Shown: positions 34,324 through 42,537 of the stretch, in pieces
How the letters are laid out: each line of letters begins with the position of its first letter
Position numbering within the stretch: the first letter of the stretch is position 1
Assembly (NCBI RefSeq): GCF_016132545.1
Contig: NZ_CP066167.1
Span: forward strand, 2,941,001 to 3,005,000
From: Spongiibacter nanhainus
GTDB taxonomy: Bacteria > Pseudomonadota > Gammaproteobacteria > Pseudomonadales > Spongiibacteraceae
Direction: 5' to 3'
Length of the DNA: 64,000 nt
Notes under the pieces: model-generated
What the model was told of the DNA's origin: nothing
What the model saw: the letters and a program-made list of their open reading frames with translations, nothing else
Databases searched by the model: none
Made by a program: the position numbers and the translations under genes

Positions 34324-35793
34324 ATGAACGACAGCCACGATCTCCGCCTACTCATCGAATCCCATATACCGGTCATTGTCATCGAAACCTGGGAAGAACA
34401 ACGGGCTCTGGCACTGCTCAGCAAATTGGGCATACAACTGGCACTGCCCGTATTTGGCTGGTCGGTTACCGATGGACTGCGCCGGATCGATTTTGATCAG
34501 GGCAGCTCCCAGCGAACGACGGCAGAGCCGGAAGCCGCCCTCAAGCACATTCGTAGCAGCGGCACTGCCGGACTCTATGCCCTTTGCGACTTCCACCCCT
34601 ATTTACACAATGAGCCCGTCAATGTCCGCCTGATAAAAGAGATTGCCATGCAGGCCGAAAGCAGTGGCCAGCGACTGATATTAATCAGCCATGCCCTGGA
34701 TATCCCCGCCGAGTTCAAGCGCCAGTCCGCCCGTTTTAGCCTGACCATGCCTGAGGAGCGCAAACTCATGGCGGTGGTCCATCGGGAGGCGCAGCAGTTT
34801 GCCAAAGACAAAGGGCGCAAAGTCCGCACTGACCGGGACGCGCTGGACAAACTCGTGGGCAATCTCCGTGGCCTGCCTCTGGAGGACGCCCGCAAGCTGG
34901 CCCGGGGCGCCATCTACCACGACGGCGCCATCACCCACTCCGATCTGGCCCAGGTCAACAAGGCTAAATTTGAGCTACTGGATATGGAGGGTGTGCTCAG
35001 CTTTGAATACGACACCGCCAGCTTTAAAGAAGTCGGCGGCCTAACCCGTATGCGGGAGTGGCTTGCCAAGCGGGAGCAGGCCTTTCAGCAGGCACAGTCA
35101 GACGCGCCCAAGGGCATTATGCTGGTGGGAGTCCAAGGCGGCGGCAAGAGCCTGGCTGCCAAAGCAGTGGCGGGCCTGTGGGGCCTGCCGCTTCTGCGCC
35201 TGGATATGGGGGCACTCTTTAACAAATTTTTTGGTGAGTCTGAGCGCAACGTCCGCGAGGCCCTGAAGATGGCAGAGACTATGTCCCCCTGCGTGCTGTG
35301 GATTGATGAAATAGAAAAGGGCATTGGCAGTGACGACAATGATGGCGGCACCGCCCGGCGTGTGCTGGGCACGCTACTGACCTGGATGGCAGAGAATAAA
35401 GAGGCAGTGTTCCTGGTGGCCACCTCCAACGACATTTCCCGACTGCCGCCTGAACTGATTCGTAAAGGACGTTTGGACGAAATTTTCTTTGTCGACCTGC
35501 CCAGCGATCCAGTCCGGGAAATTATTTTCCGGATTCATCTGGAAAAACGCGGTCATGCCGTTTCCCAGTTCAACTGCACAGCGCTTAGCCAGGCCAGCGA
35601 CGGCTTCACCGGGGCTGAAATTGAACAGGCCGTCGTCTCTGCCGGCTATACTGCCCGGGCCCGGGAGGAGGCCCTGGACACCAGTCACCTGCTGGAGGAA
35701 ATCGCCAATACCGTGCCCCTGTCGGTCACCATGAGCGAGTCCCTGGCAGCACTGCGGCACTGGTGTGATGGAAGAGCTGTTCCGGCAGACTGA
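34324..35793 (+). CDS. Ycf46-like AAA+ ATPase
   Basis: A 489-residue AAA protein. The N-terminal half lacks catalytic motifs (ALALLSKLGIQL…LCDFHPYL region, a degenerate AAA-like domain). The C-terminal AAA module has Walker A MLVGVQGGGKSLAAKAV, Walker B CVLWIDEIEKG, sensor 1 FLVATSNDIS, and arginine-finger region LIRKGRLDEIFFV, with a sensor-2-containing lid (GFTGAEIEQAVVSAG). This order matches Ycf46 of plastids and cyanobacteria, where it is linked to inorganic-carbon regulation. In heterotrophs the role is not established. Gene order with AsmA suggests one transcript, but no functional link is known. Confidence 0.86.
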   Translation: MNDSHDLRLLIESHIPVIVIETWEEQRALALLSKLGIQLALPVFGWSVTDGLRRIDFDQGSSQRTTAEPEAALKHIRSSGTAGLYALCDFHPYLHNEPVNVRLIKEIAMQAESSGQRLILISHALDIPAEFKRQSARFSLTMPEERKLMAVVHREAQQFAKDKGRKVRTDRDALDKLVGNLRGLPLEDARKLARGAIYHDGAITHSDLAQVNKAKFELLDMEGVLSFEYDTASFKEVGGLTRMREWLAKREQAFQQAQSDAPKGIMLVGVQGGGKSLAAKAVAGLWGLPLLRLDMGALFNKFFGESERNVREALKMAETMSPCVLWIDEIEKGIGSDDNDGGTARRVLGTLLTWMAENKEAVFLVATSNDISRLPPELIRKGRLDEIFFVDLPSDPVREIIFRIHLEKRGHAVSQFNCTALSQASDGFTGAEIEQAVVSAGYTARAREEALDTSHLLEEIANTVPLSVTMSESLAALRHWCDGRAVPAD

Positions 35794-35872
35794 GCATTAC
35801 CCGCACCATCTTCGAGCATATTTTTACCGCTCGCTGCCAAGCGAGCATGCCCTTATACGGGGATTCGCGCAC

Positions 35873-35908
35873 AAAAAAAGCGCCGCAGCGAGCCATCGCT
35901 ACGACGCT
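35873..35908 (-). terminator. Strong intrinsic terminator of the OmpA-cupredoxin gene
   Basis: On the minus strand a 13-bp stem (AGCGTCGTAGCGA with TCGCTGCGGCGCT, two G-U pairs) and a 4-nt loop are followed by seven T. It starts about 20 bp beyond the gene stop at 35927. Confidence 0.9.
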
Positions 35909-35926
35909 TCTTCCAGCTTATTTGGA

Positions 35927-36787
35927 CTACTTGCTGGGGTAGGGCTTCACAGACTGATGAGCCATGTAGGACGAGGTTGTTTGTCCGGGATAAACAGGCG
36001 ATTCTGTGGTCACCAGTTTATCGACCCTGGGTTCTACCACGATACGGCCGTTGACATCGCCATGTACATCGCACTTGTAGACATACTCACCCGGTTGATC
36101 AAAGGTCAGTGAGTAAGTCTCACCCAGCCACGGCATATTCCACACTCGCGAACTCTTGTTGCTGGACACCGAGGCATTGCGAAAAGTCACGTTGTGAGAG
36201 ATTTCATCGTAATTGACCCACGTTACCTCGGTTCCCGCGGGCACCGTCAACACCTGGGGTTTGGCCTGAAAGGTCGACATGTAGACCTTTTGTGGCTTTG
36301 GCTGCGCCAACACCAAGGTCCCTACCAATTTCATTTCTACCCGGCGGTTTGCCGCCCGCCCTGACGCGGTGTCGTTCGACGCCAGAGGCACAGAGAATCC
36401 ATAGCCAGAAGACTGCAATTGCAAGGGGTTAACCCCCTGATTTGTCAGATAGTTCTTCACCGACTGGGCGCGATTTCGGGACAGATTCAGGTTGTACTCC
36501 TGAGAGCCCACAGCATCGGTGTGTCCCTGAATGGCCACCTGCACCGTTGGGTTAGCCATAAGCTCCTGAGCAACATTGTCCAGCAGTGATATGGAATCAG
36601 GAGTTAACTGTGCCGAAGCAGTCGCGAAGTTAACCCCCCGTAATACCAGCACGTCGCCCTGCTGGCAGTCTGACAACACCAAGGGTTGAGACCCTGTAGG
36701 CGCCTGACACCCCGACTCCGCAATCGCCAGCGGACTGACGGCCAGAAAAAAAATCGATAGCCAGTGTTGAAACTTACATTTCGTCAT
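35927..36787 (-). CDS. OmpA-domain protein fused to a cupredoxin-like domain
   Basis: A 286-residue exported protein: signal peptide (WLSIFFLAVSPLAIA), an OmpA C-terminal domain at about 50-160 (GVNFATASAQLTPDS, IQGHTDAVGSQEYNLNLS, RAQSVKNYL, GRAANRRVEM), then a cupredoxin-like domain at about 165-255. Candidate copper ligands His in DEISHNVTF and Cys and His in YVYKCDVHGDVNGRI are present, but the axial Met of plastocyanin-type sites (…AGM) is replaced, so a type 1 site would be unusual. ATG 36787 is preferred since AGGGGG sits 6 nt before it. OmpA anchors to peptidoglycan; the fusion suggests a wall-tethered electron-transfer or copper-binding protein. It is followed by a strong terminator. 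Confidence 0.85.
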   Translation of the reverse strand: MTKCKFQHWLSIFFLAVSPLAIAESGCQAPTGSQPLVLSDCQQGDVLVLRGVNFATASAQLTPDSISLLDNVAQELMANPTVQVAIQGHTDAVGSQEYNLNLSRNRAQSVKNYLTNQGVNPLQLQSSGYGFSVPLASNDTASGRAANRRVEMKLVGTLVLAQPKPQKVYMSTFQAKPQVLTVPAGTEVTWVNYDEISHNVTFRNASVSSNKSSRVWNMPWLGETYSLTFDQPGEYVYKCDVHGDVNGRIVVEPRVDKLVTTESPVYPGQTTSSYMAHQSVKPYPSK

Positions 36788-37144
36788 CATTATCCCCCTG
36801 CGCAAGCTGTCTCGCCGATGCCACCGCTTAACGCGAGCAAGCCTCAGACTAAACGCCGTGCGCCATCCATAGTTTGTTGGAGACCCCTCGGGATCAGTAA
36901 CCTATGCCACGCTGTCACACCACACTCGACTAGTTGCCGCGGCAAAACTCATGCACAATTGAGCGCTTAGGTTTGAGCAAGTAGTGTGCCACTGGAAGCA
37001 AGCCCCAAAGGTACCACCCAGCACCAAAATGTAGCCGGCCAATGCAACCAAACGGGGAGCGCGGCACACTAACTTGAGATTGCTGCACGCAGCCCCCACT
37101 ACACAGTGTCAGACTCCGCAATTTAAAAACGAATAGGACAGTTC
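36788..37144. other. Divergent intergenic region
   Basis: A 357-bp gap between the OmpA-cupredoxin gene (minus) and the MoxR operon (plus). It should hold both promoters. Short overlapping frames occur on both strands without ribosome sites or recognisable products, and no palindrome stands out. Confidence 0.4.
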
Positions 37145-38101
37145 ATGAGCCATCATCAGCCCATTGGCCAGCTGCGCGACTGGTTAAGCTCACAAATTAT
37201 TGGCCAATCAGCATTAATCGACCGGTTGTTGATCGCCTTACTGGCGGACGGTCACCTGCTGGTGGAAGGGGCCCCGGGGCTGGCAAAAACTCGCGCCATT
37301 AAAGCCTTGGCCGAGGGAATCGAGGGTGATTTTCAGCGCATCCAGTTCACCCCCGACCTGCTGCCCGGTGACGTCACCGGTAGCGATATCTACCGACCGG
37401 AAACCGGCGTCTTTGAATTTCAGAGCGGGCCGGTTTTCCACAACTTGGTGCTGGCCGACGAGATTAACCGGGCTCCGGCCAAGGTTCAGTCAGCATTGTT
37501 GGAAGCCATGGCCGAACGGCAGGTCAGTGTCGGCAATAAGACCTTTGGTCTTCCCGAACTGTTTTTAGTGATGGCCACGCAGAACCCGCTGGAACAGGAA
37601 GGCACCTATCCACTGCCCGAAGCCCAGCTGGACCGCTTCCTGATGCATGTCTATGTGGACTACCCAGACACCGAATCCGAACTCGCCATCCTCCGTCAGG
37701 TCCGCGATGAACAGCGTCAGCAAACACCGCCTCCCACGCCACTGCCCCAAGAGACTATTTTTGAGGCCCGCCGGGAGATTTTGTCACTGACCATGACCGA
37801 GGCCGTCGAGCAGTACATTGTACAGCTGGTGGTGGCCACCCGCCGCGCCGGTGAATGGGACGCCGACTTGGGCAATTGGCTTGAGGTAGGTGCCAGTCCC
37901 CGGGCTACTTTGGCGCTGGATCGCTGCTCTCGGGCCCTGGCCTGGCTGCGGGGCCGAGATTATGTCAGCCCGGATGATGTCCAGCATATTGCCCACGACG
38001 TACTCCGCCACCGCCTGATTCTCAGCTTTACTGCCGAGGCCGATGGTGTCGACAAAGACAAGCTGATCGACCGTTTGCTGCAGCAGGTGCCGGTGGCATG
38101 A
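37145..38101 (+). CDS. moxR: MoxR-family AAA+ ATPase
   Basis: A 318-residue AAA ATPase of the MoxR/RavA group. Walker A is GAPGLAKTRAIKAL; a beta-hairpin insert region QFTPDLLPGDVTGSDIYRP is followed by Walker B VLADEINRAPAKVQSALL, sensor 1 LVMATQNPLEQEG and the lid with PEAQLDRFLMHVYVDYP. MoxR proteins act as chaperones that load metal or assemble von Willebrand factor (MIDAS) protein complexes. It is first in a six-gene operon and its stop overlaps the next ATG (ATGA), typical of the MoxR-Bat arrangement linked to aerotolerance, stress or respiratory-complex maturation. Confidence 0.94.
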   Translation: MSHHQPIGQLRDWLSSQIIGQSALIDRLLIALLADGHLLVEGAPGLAKTRAIKALAEGIEGDFQRIQFTPDLLPGDVTGSDIYRPETGVFEFQSGPVFHNLVLADEINRAPAKVQSALLEAMAERQVSVGNKTFGLPELFLVMATQNPLEQEGTYPLPEAQLDRFLMHVYVDYPDTESELAILRQVRDEQRQQTPPPTPLPQETIFEARREILSLTMTEAVEQYIVQLVVATRRAGEWDADLGNWLEVGASPRATLALDRCSRALAWLRGRDYVSPDDVQHIAHDVLRHRLILSFTAEADGVDKDKLIDRLLQQVPVA

Positions 38102-39033
38102 AGACAGCGGCCGACATCGCCGCCGATGCCGTTCGCGGCGCCTACGTTGACCAGCAAGCACTCATTCGCAGCCGCTTTGCCGCCCGCCGGCTTCGCCTGC
38201 AACAACGTCGGCACTACAGCCGGCAAAGCGGCCAACACCCCGCCCCCTTTAAAGGTCGTGGATTGGCATTTAATCATGTTCGCGAGTATCAGGGCGGCGA
38301 TGAAATCCGTCATATCGACTGGCGGGTCACCGCCCGCACTACCCAGGCTCACACCAAAATTTTTGAAGAAGAAAAAGAGCGCCCCATCGTGCTCTGTCTG
38401 GACCAAAGCCAGTCAATGTTCTTCGGAAGCCGTCATTGCTTCAAATCCGTATTGGCCTGCCACTGCGCCGCCCTGTTAGCCTGGTCGGCTCTGGATAGCA
38501 GCGACCGGGTCGGCGGTCTGATTTTTGACAACGACAACCACCGGGAAATACGGCCCCGGCGCAACCAGCGCGCGGTACTGCACTTTTTACACAGCGCTGC
38601 AGAGTTCAATCAACGTCTCAATGCCAAGCGCCAGGAACCGCCACAACTGCCCTTTGCCACCGCGCTGGAAGAACTGCGCCGTATCACTCGCCCCGGGTCC
38701 TCGGTATTTGTGTTGAGTGACTTTCAACGCTACGACGACAACGCCGAGCGCCAACTACACCTGCTGGCCCGCCACAACGATGTTATAGCGGCGGTAATCA
38801 GCGACCCATTGGAAAGAGAGCTGCCTGGCAAAGGGCAATACCCCATCAGCGATGGCGAACACCGCCTGTCGCTATCGGTAACGCCAAAACTGCAGCAGCG
38901 CTACCGACAGCAAGCACAACAACGCATCGATGCCTTGCAGCACAGCCTGCGGCGCGGCGGTATTCACTATCTCGCCCTGAGCACCAACCAAGCGTTAACG
39001 GAAACCCTGGACCGGGAGCTGCGACTGGTATGA
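38098..39033 (+). CDS. DUF58 domain protein (MoxR operon)
   Basis: A 311-residue cytoplasmic protein with the DUF58 signature GRGLAFNHVREYQGGDEIRH and then IDWRVTARTTQAHTKIFEEE. A degenerate von Willebrand A-like region follows (LCLDQSQSMFFGS, a MIDAS-like DxSxS) and FVLSDFQRYDD. It is universally paired with MoxR, whose gene overlaps it by 4 nt; its own stop overlaps the next gene as ATGA. It probably forms a complex with MoxR and the membrane VWA proteins downstream. No membrane helix is visible. Confidence 0.92.
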   Translation: MKTAADIAADAVRGAYVDQQALIRSRFAARRLRLQQRRHYSRQSGQHPAPFKGRGLAFNHVREYQGGDEIRHIDWRVTARTTQAHTKIFEEEKERPIVLCLDQSQSMFFGSRHCFKSVLACHCAALLAWSALDSSDRVGGLIFDNDNHREIRPRRNQRAVLHFLHSAAEFNQRLNAKRQEPPQLPFATALEELRRITRPGSSVFVLSDFQRYDDNAERQLHLLARHNDVIAAVISDPLERELPGKGQYPISDGEHRLSLSVTPKLQQRYRQQAQQRIDALQHSLRRGGIHYLALSTNQALTETLDRELRLV

Positions 39034-39548
39034 CAGGGGAAGCAGAGACACCGATCCCCCAGCTGGCCGATATCCACCTGCCCGAGCCGGTGCCCGGTTT
39101 TCCCTGGGCGCCGGGTTGGTGGTTAGTGCTTGCCCTCAGCATAGCTATCGTCGCGCTCGCGGCATGGTGGCTGCACCAGCGCGCCCAGCGCAATCGCTAT
39201 CGCCAGCAGGCCGCTGGCGAGCTCAACAAGATTGACCAAGCACGGTCCGACCAACACTTTGCCAGTGCCGTAAATCAACTCTTGCGCCGGGCCGCCCTTC
39301 AAGCCTCAGGCACCAACGCCGCGGCCCTTACCGGCGAGTCGTGGCACCAGTATTTATGCCAAAGCGGCGGAAAAACACCGCCTCTGGATCGAGCCACATT
39401 CGATCAATGGCAGGCCGTCGCCTATGGCGCAGACGCCAAATTGGACCGGGACGCACTGCTCAACTTTGCAAAGCAGTGGCTGAAGTATCACCGCGAGCCG
39501 ACAGAGAAAAACCAGCGCTTCGCCACAACCAACAGGAGGCCGGGGTAA
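39030..39548 (+). CDS. DUF4381 membrane protein (Bat operon)
   Basis: A 172-residue protein: short N-terminal tail with IPQLADIHLPEPVPGFPWAP (typical of DUF4381), one membrane helix (about 31-50, WWLVLALSIAIVALAAWWL), then a cytoplasmic helical domain with LNKIDQARSDQHFASAVNQL and PLDRATFDQW. Stop and next start share TAATG. It occurs between DUF58 and BatA in many proteobacterial Bat operons and is presumed part of the same membrane complex. No catalytic residues are known. Confidence 0.88.
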   Translation: MTGEAETPIPQLADIHLPEPVPGFPWAPGWWLVLALSIAIVALAAWWLHQRAQRNRYRQQAAGELNKIDQARSDQHFASAVNQLLRRAALQASGTNAAALTGESWHQYLCQSGGKTPPLDRATFDQWQAVAYGADAKLDRDALLNFAKQWLKYHREPTEKNQRFATTNRRPG

Positions 39549-40585
39549 TGCTGGAGTTTAGCTGGCCCTGGCTTGCGCTACTGCTGCCCCTGCCCCTGGT
39601 GGTGCGCTGGCTCAGCCGCAGTGGCAGCAATGCCGGCGCGGCACTGCGGGCGCCCTTTTATCAAGACTGGCAGGAACTGATCGGGCAACAGGAAACCCGC
39701 AACAATCGCGGCGGCAACGCTTTCATTCTGCTGCTAATGAGCCTGCTGTGGCTGTGTCTGGTGGCCGCGGCCTGTCGACCAAACTGGGTGGGAGACCCCA
39801 TCAACCTTCCCACCAGTGGCCGAGACCTGATGCTGGCGGTGGATATTTCCGGTTCCATGGCGCAAGAAGACATGGTCATCAATGACCGCGCCCTACCACG
39901 CATTACCGTGGTTAAAGCCGTGGTCAACGAGTTTGTCCGCCAACGCCAGGGAGACAAGCTGGGGCTGATTCTGTTTGGCTCACAGGCCTATATTCAGTCG
40001 CCTCTGTCCTTTGATTTACAAACGCTGCAGGTACTGATGGACGAGGCTCAGGTGGGTTTTGCCGGCAAGCAAACCGCCATTGGCGACGCTATCGGTTTTG
40101 CCATTAAGCGCCTTAGAGAACGGCAGCAAAGCAGCCGGGTGCTTATCCTGCTGACCGATGGCGCCGACACTGCCAGCACCCTGCCGCCCATGCGGGCAGC
40201 GGACCTGGCTGCCAAAGCTGGCATACGTATCTACACAATCGGTGTAGGCGCCACCGAAATGGAAATTGGCGGGCTGTTTGGCAGCCGCTTTGGCGCACGC
40301 ACCGTCAATCCCTCCGCCGACCTGGACGAGAACACCTTGCGCGGTATCGCCGAAGCCACCGGCGGACAATACTATCGGGCCCGCAATCCAGCCGAGCTCC
40401 AGAAAGCCTACAGTGATATCGCCACGCTGGAGCCCATAGAGCAGGACAGCCAACCCCTGCGCCCACGGCGTTCGCTGCTGCATTGGCCGCTGTTAGCAGC
40501 GCTGGTCTGCGCGACATTGATAGCCTTTGTCAGTGCCTGGGGTGAGCGTCATATTGGTCGGCAAAACAGGGAGGTCGATGAATGA
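39548..40585 (+). CDS. batA: BatA-like von Willebrand factor A membrane protein
   Basis: A 345-residue protein from ATG 39548, which overlaps the previous stop as TAATG; a longer in-frame start at 39341 would lie inside DUF4381. Two N-terminal membrane segments (LLLPLPLVVRWLS and AFILLLMSLLWLCLVAAAC) precede a VWA domain with an intact MIDAS (MLAVDISGSMA, i.e. DxSxS, and LLTDGADTAS), and a C-terminal membrane helix (LLAALVCATLIAFVSAW) follows. The periplasmic VWA domain binds Mg and partners. Together with BatB and BatD it forms the envelope complex of the Bat system. Confidence 0.92.
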   Translation: MLEFSWPWLALLLPLPLVVRWLSRSGSNAGAALRAPFYQDWQELIGQQETRNNRGGNAFILLLMSLLWLCLVAAACRPNWVGDPINLPTSGRDLMLAVDISGSMAQEDMVINDRALPRITVVKAVVNEFVRQRQGDKLGLILFGSQAYIQSPLSFDLQTLQVLMDEAQVGFAGKQTAIGDAIGFAIKRLRERQQSSRVLILLTDGADTASTLPPMRAADLAAKAGIRIYTIGVGATEMEIGGLFGSRFGARTVNPSADLDENTLRGIAEATGGQYYRARNPAELQKAYSDIATLEPIEQDSQPLRPRRSLLHWPLLAALVCATLIAFVSAWGERHIGRQNREVDE

Positions 40586-42537
40586 GTGCTGGCTTTACCC
40601 TGCTGCGGCCCGAATTTGCCTGGGCGGCCATTCCGCTACTGCTGATCGCCTTTGCGCTGATCCGAGCGCAAGGTCGACGGGGACAGTGGCAGAATCACAT
40701 TGACCCACTATTGCTCCCCCACCTGCTTGAGGGAACGGCGCCTCGAAGGCAGCGTTATCGCAGCGCAGCCATTATCACGCTTTGCCTGCTGGGTCTGATC
40801 GCGCTGCTGGGACCAGCCTGGCAACGCCAGGCCACACCACTTGTCAAAAGCCAGGACGCCTTGGTGGTGATTTTGGATTTATCCGCCTCTATGTACGCCC
40901 AGGACATTCAGCCATCCCGGCTGCAACAAGCCAAATATAAGATTCGCGACCTGCTGACCCTACGCCAGGAAGGCCAAACCGGGCTGGTCGCCAGTGCCGG
41001 TGACGCCTTCGTGGTGGCGCCGCTCACCGATGATGGCAATACGCTGCTCACTCTGCTGCCTTCGCTATCACCGGCAATGATGCCGCTCCAGGGCAGCAAT
41101 CCACTGGCGGGGCTTCGTCAGGCACAACAGCTGCTGGAGCAGGGCTCGGCAGGACGCGGTCGGATACTCTTTGTGGTCGACGGCATTGATGCACAACAGT
41201 GGCCGGCGGTGTCGGCTTTTGCGCAGGATAGCCCCCACAGTATCTCTGTGCTGGCAGTGGGCACGGCGGACGGTGCGCCAATCCCCAACACTGAGGGCGG
41301 CTTTATCAAAGACGCCCAAGGCAATATCGCCGTCGCCAAACTCACTCGTGAGCACCTGCAGGAGCTGGCGGAACAGAGCGGTGGCCAGTACCGGGAACTC
41401 ACCCTGGACAATAGCGACATCGCTCCTTTTGGTGATGCCCCGGCCGCGCTGTCGGGTTCACCACTTGGTGCCGACCAAGGCAGCCAACGGCGCGCCGACC
41501 AATGGCAGGATGGCGGTATCTGGTTCGTGCTGTTGATGCTGCCCCTGGCACTGCTGGGCTTTCACCGCTCGGCTCTGGGCGCCCTTATTGTCGCCGCACC
41601 GGCGGCGCTGTTGGTGGGCACGCTGGCACTGCAGTCGCCGCCAGTTTATGCCCAGGCACCGACACCAGAGGCTGGGTCGGGGAGTTCGCTCTGGCAAAAC
41701 CTGTGGCGCACTCCGGATCAGCAGGGCGCGGCACTGATGGAGCGCGACCCCGCCGCAGCCGCCACCAAATTTACTGACCCCATGTGGCGGGGTAGCGCTT
41801 TGTACCGCGCCGGCGACTATCAGGCAGCCGCCGAAGCCTTCGCAAAAAGCGATAGTGCCACGGCCCACTACAACCGCGGCAACGCCCTGGCACAGGCTGG
41901 CCAGCCTGAAGAGGCCATCGCCGCGTACGAGCAAGCCCTGGAGAAAGATCCAAATTTGGAGGATGCCGCCCGCAACCGGGATATTCTTCAACAACAGCAA
42001 GAGCAACAAGAGCAGCAACAACAATCCCAGCAAGACGGCCAGCAGGGCGACTCCGACAACCAGTCGGAGTCGGACTCCAATGGAGAATCCCAGAGCAGCG
42101 ATCAAAGCAAAGCCGAACAGGACAACACGAATCCATCAGACGGTAATCAGTCGCCGCAAAGCGGTCAGAACAGCGACGCCAATCAAGAGACTCAGGGCAA
42201 GGACACAGACACCGGCAAGCAACACGACGACGCTCAACAACAGGCCCAGCAGCAAACCGCTGACGATTACGTCAAGCAATCCGCCCAGGCAGACGACGCC
42301 GAGCCAGAGAATCAGGCCCAAGCAGCACAAGCGGGCGAGCCCGAAGACAATGCGAAAGCCCCCACTCAGGGCGCGGTATCGGGACGCATGTCTGAAGAGG
42401 ATCAAGCCGGAGAACAATGGCTACGGCAAATCCCCGACAGTTCCGATCAACTGCTGCGCAACAAATTCCGCTATCAATACTTGCAGCGACGCAACGATGG
42501 CGAGGTACCGGACGACGATGACTATGCTCCCTACTAA
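40582..42537 (+). CDS. batB: BatB-like VWA protein with TPR and Gln/Ser-rich tail
   Basis: A 651-residue protein starting by ATGA overlap with batA. Two N-terminal membrane segments are followed by a VWA domain (LVVILDLSASMYAQDIQPSR, MIDAS DxSxS). Further helices lie at about 310-355. A tetratricopeptide repeat region (about 415-465: AHYNRGNALAQAGQPEEAIA and AYEQALEKDPNLEDAARNRD) follows, then about 130 residues of Gln/Asp/Ser low complexity. The fusion of BatB and the TPR protein BatC into one chain explains the absence of a separate batC. The polar tail's third frame is also open, but this is a composition artefact. Confidence 0.91.
   Translation: MSAGFTLLRPEFAWAAIPLLLIAFALIRAQGRRGQWQNHIDPLLLPHLLEGTAPRRQRYRSAAIITLCLLGLIALLGPAWQRQATPLVKSQDALVVILDLSASMYAQDIQPSRLQQAKYKIRDLLTLRQEGQTGLVASAGDAFVVAPLTDDGNTLLTLLPSLSPAMMPLQGSNPLAGLRQAQQLLEQGSAGRGRILFVVDGIDAQQWPAVSAFAQDSPHSISVLAVGTADGAPIPNTEGGFIKDAQGNIAVAKLTREHLQELAEQSGGQYRELTLDNSDIAPFGDAPAALSGSPLGADQGSQRRADQWQDGGIWFVLLMLPLALLGFHRSALGALIVAAPAALLVGTLALQSPPVYAQAPTPEAGSGSSLWQNLWRTPDQQGAALMERDPAAAATKFTDPMWRGSALYRAGDYQAAAEAFAKSDSATAHYNRGNALAQAGQPEEAIAAYEQALEKDPNLEDAARNRDILQQQQEQQEQQQQSQQDGQQGDSDNQSESDSNGESQSSDQSKAEQDNTNPSDGNQSPQSGQNSDANQETQGKDTDTGKQHDDAQQQAQQQTADDYVKQSAQADDAEPENQAQAAQAGEPEDNAKAPTQGAVSGRMSEEDQAGEQWLRQIPDSSDQLLRNKFRYQYLQRRNDGEVPDDDDYAPY

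Noticed and set aside
35765-36112. 115-codon plus-strand frame after the Ycf46-like gene
   Set aside because: It crosses the terminator of the OmpA-cupredoxin gene and overlaps that gene on the opposite strand; no domain seen.
41855-42517. In-frame upstream extension of batD within batB
   Set aside because: The extension encodes a Thr/Lys/Pro-rich string caused by the Gln/Ser-rich tail of BatB in another frame; the signal peptide fixes the real start.
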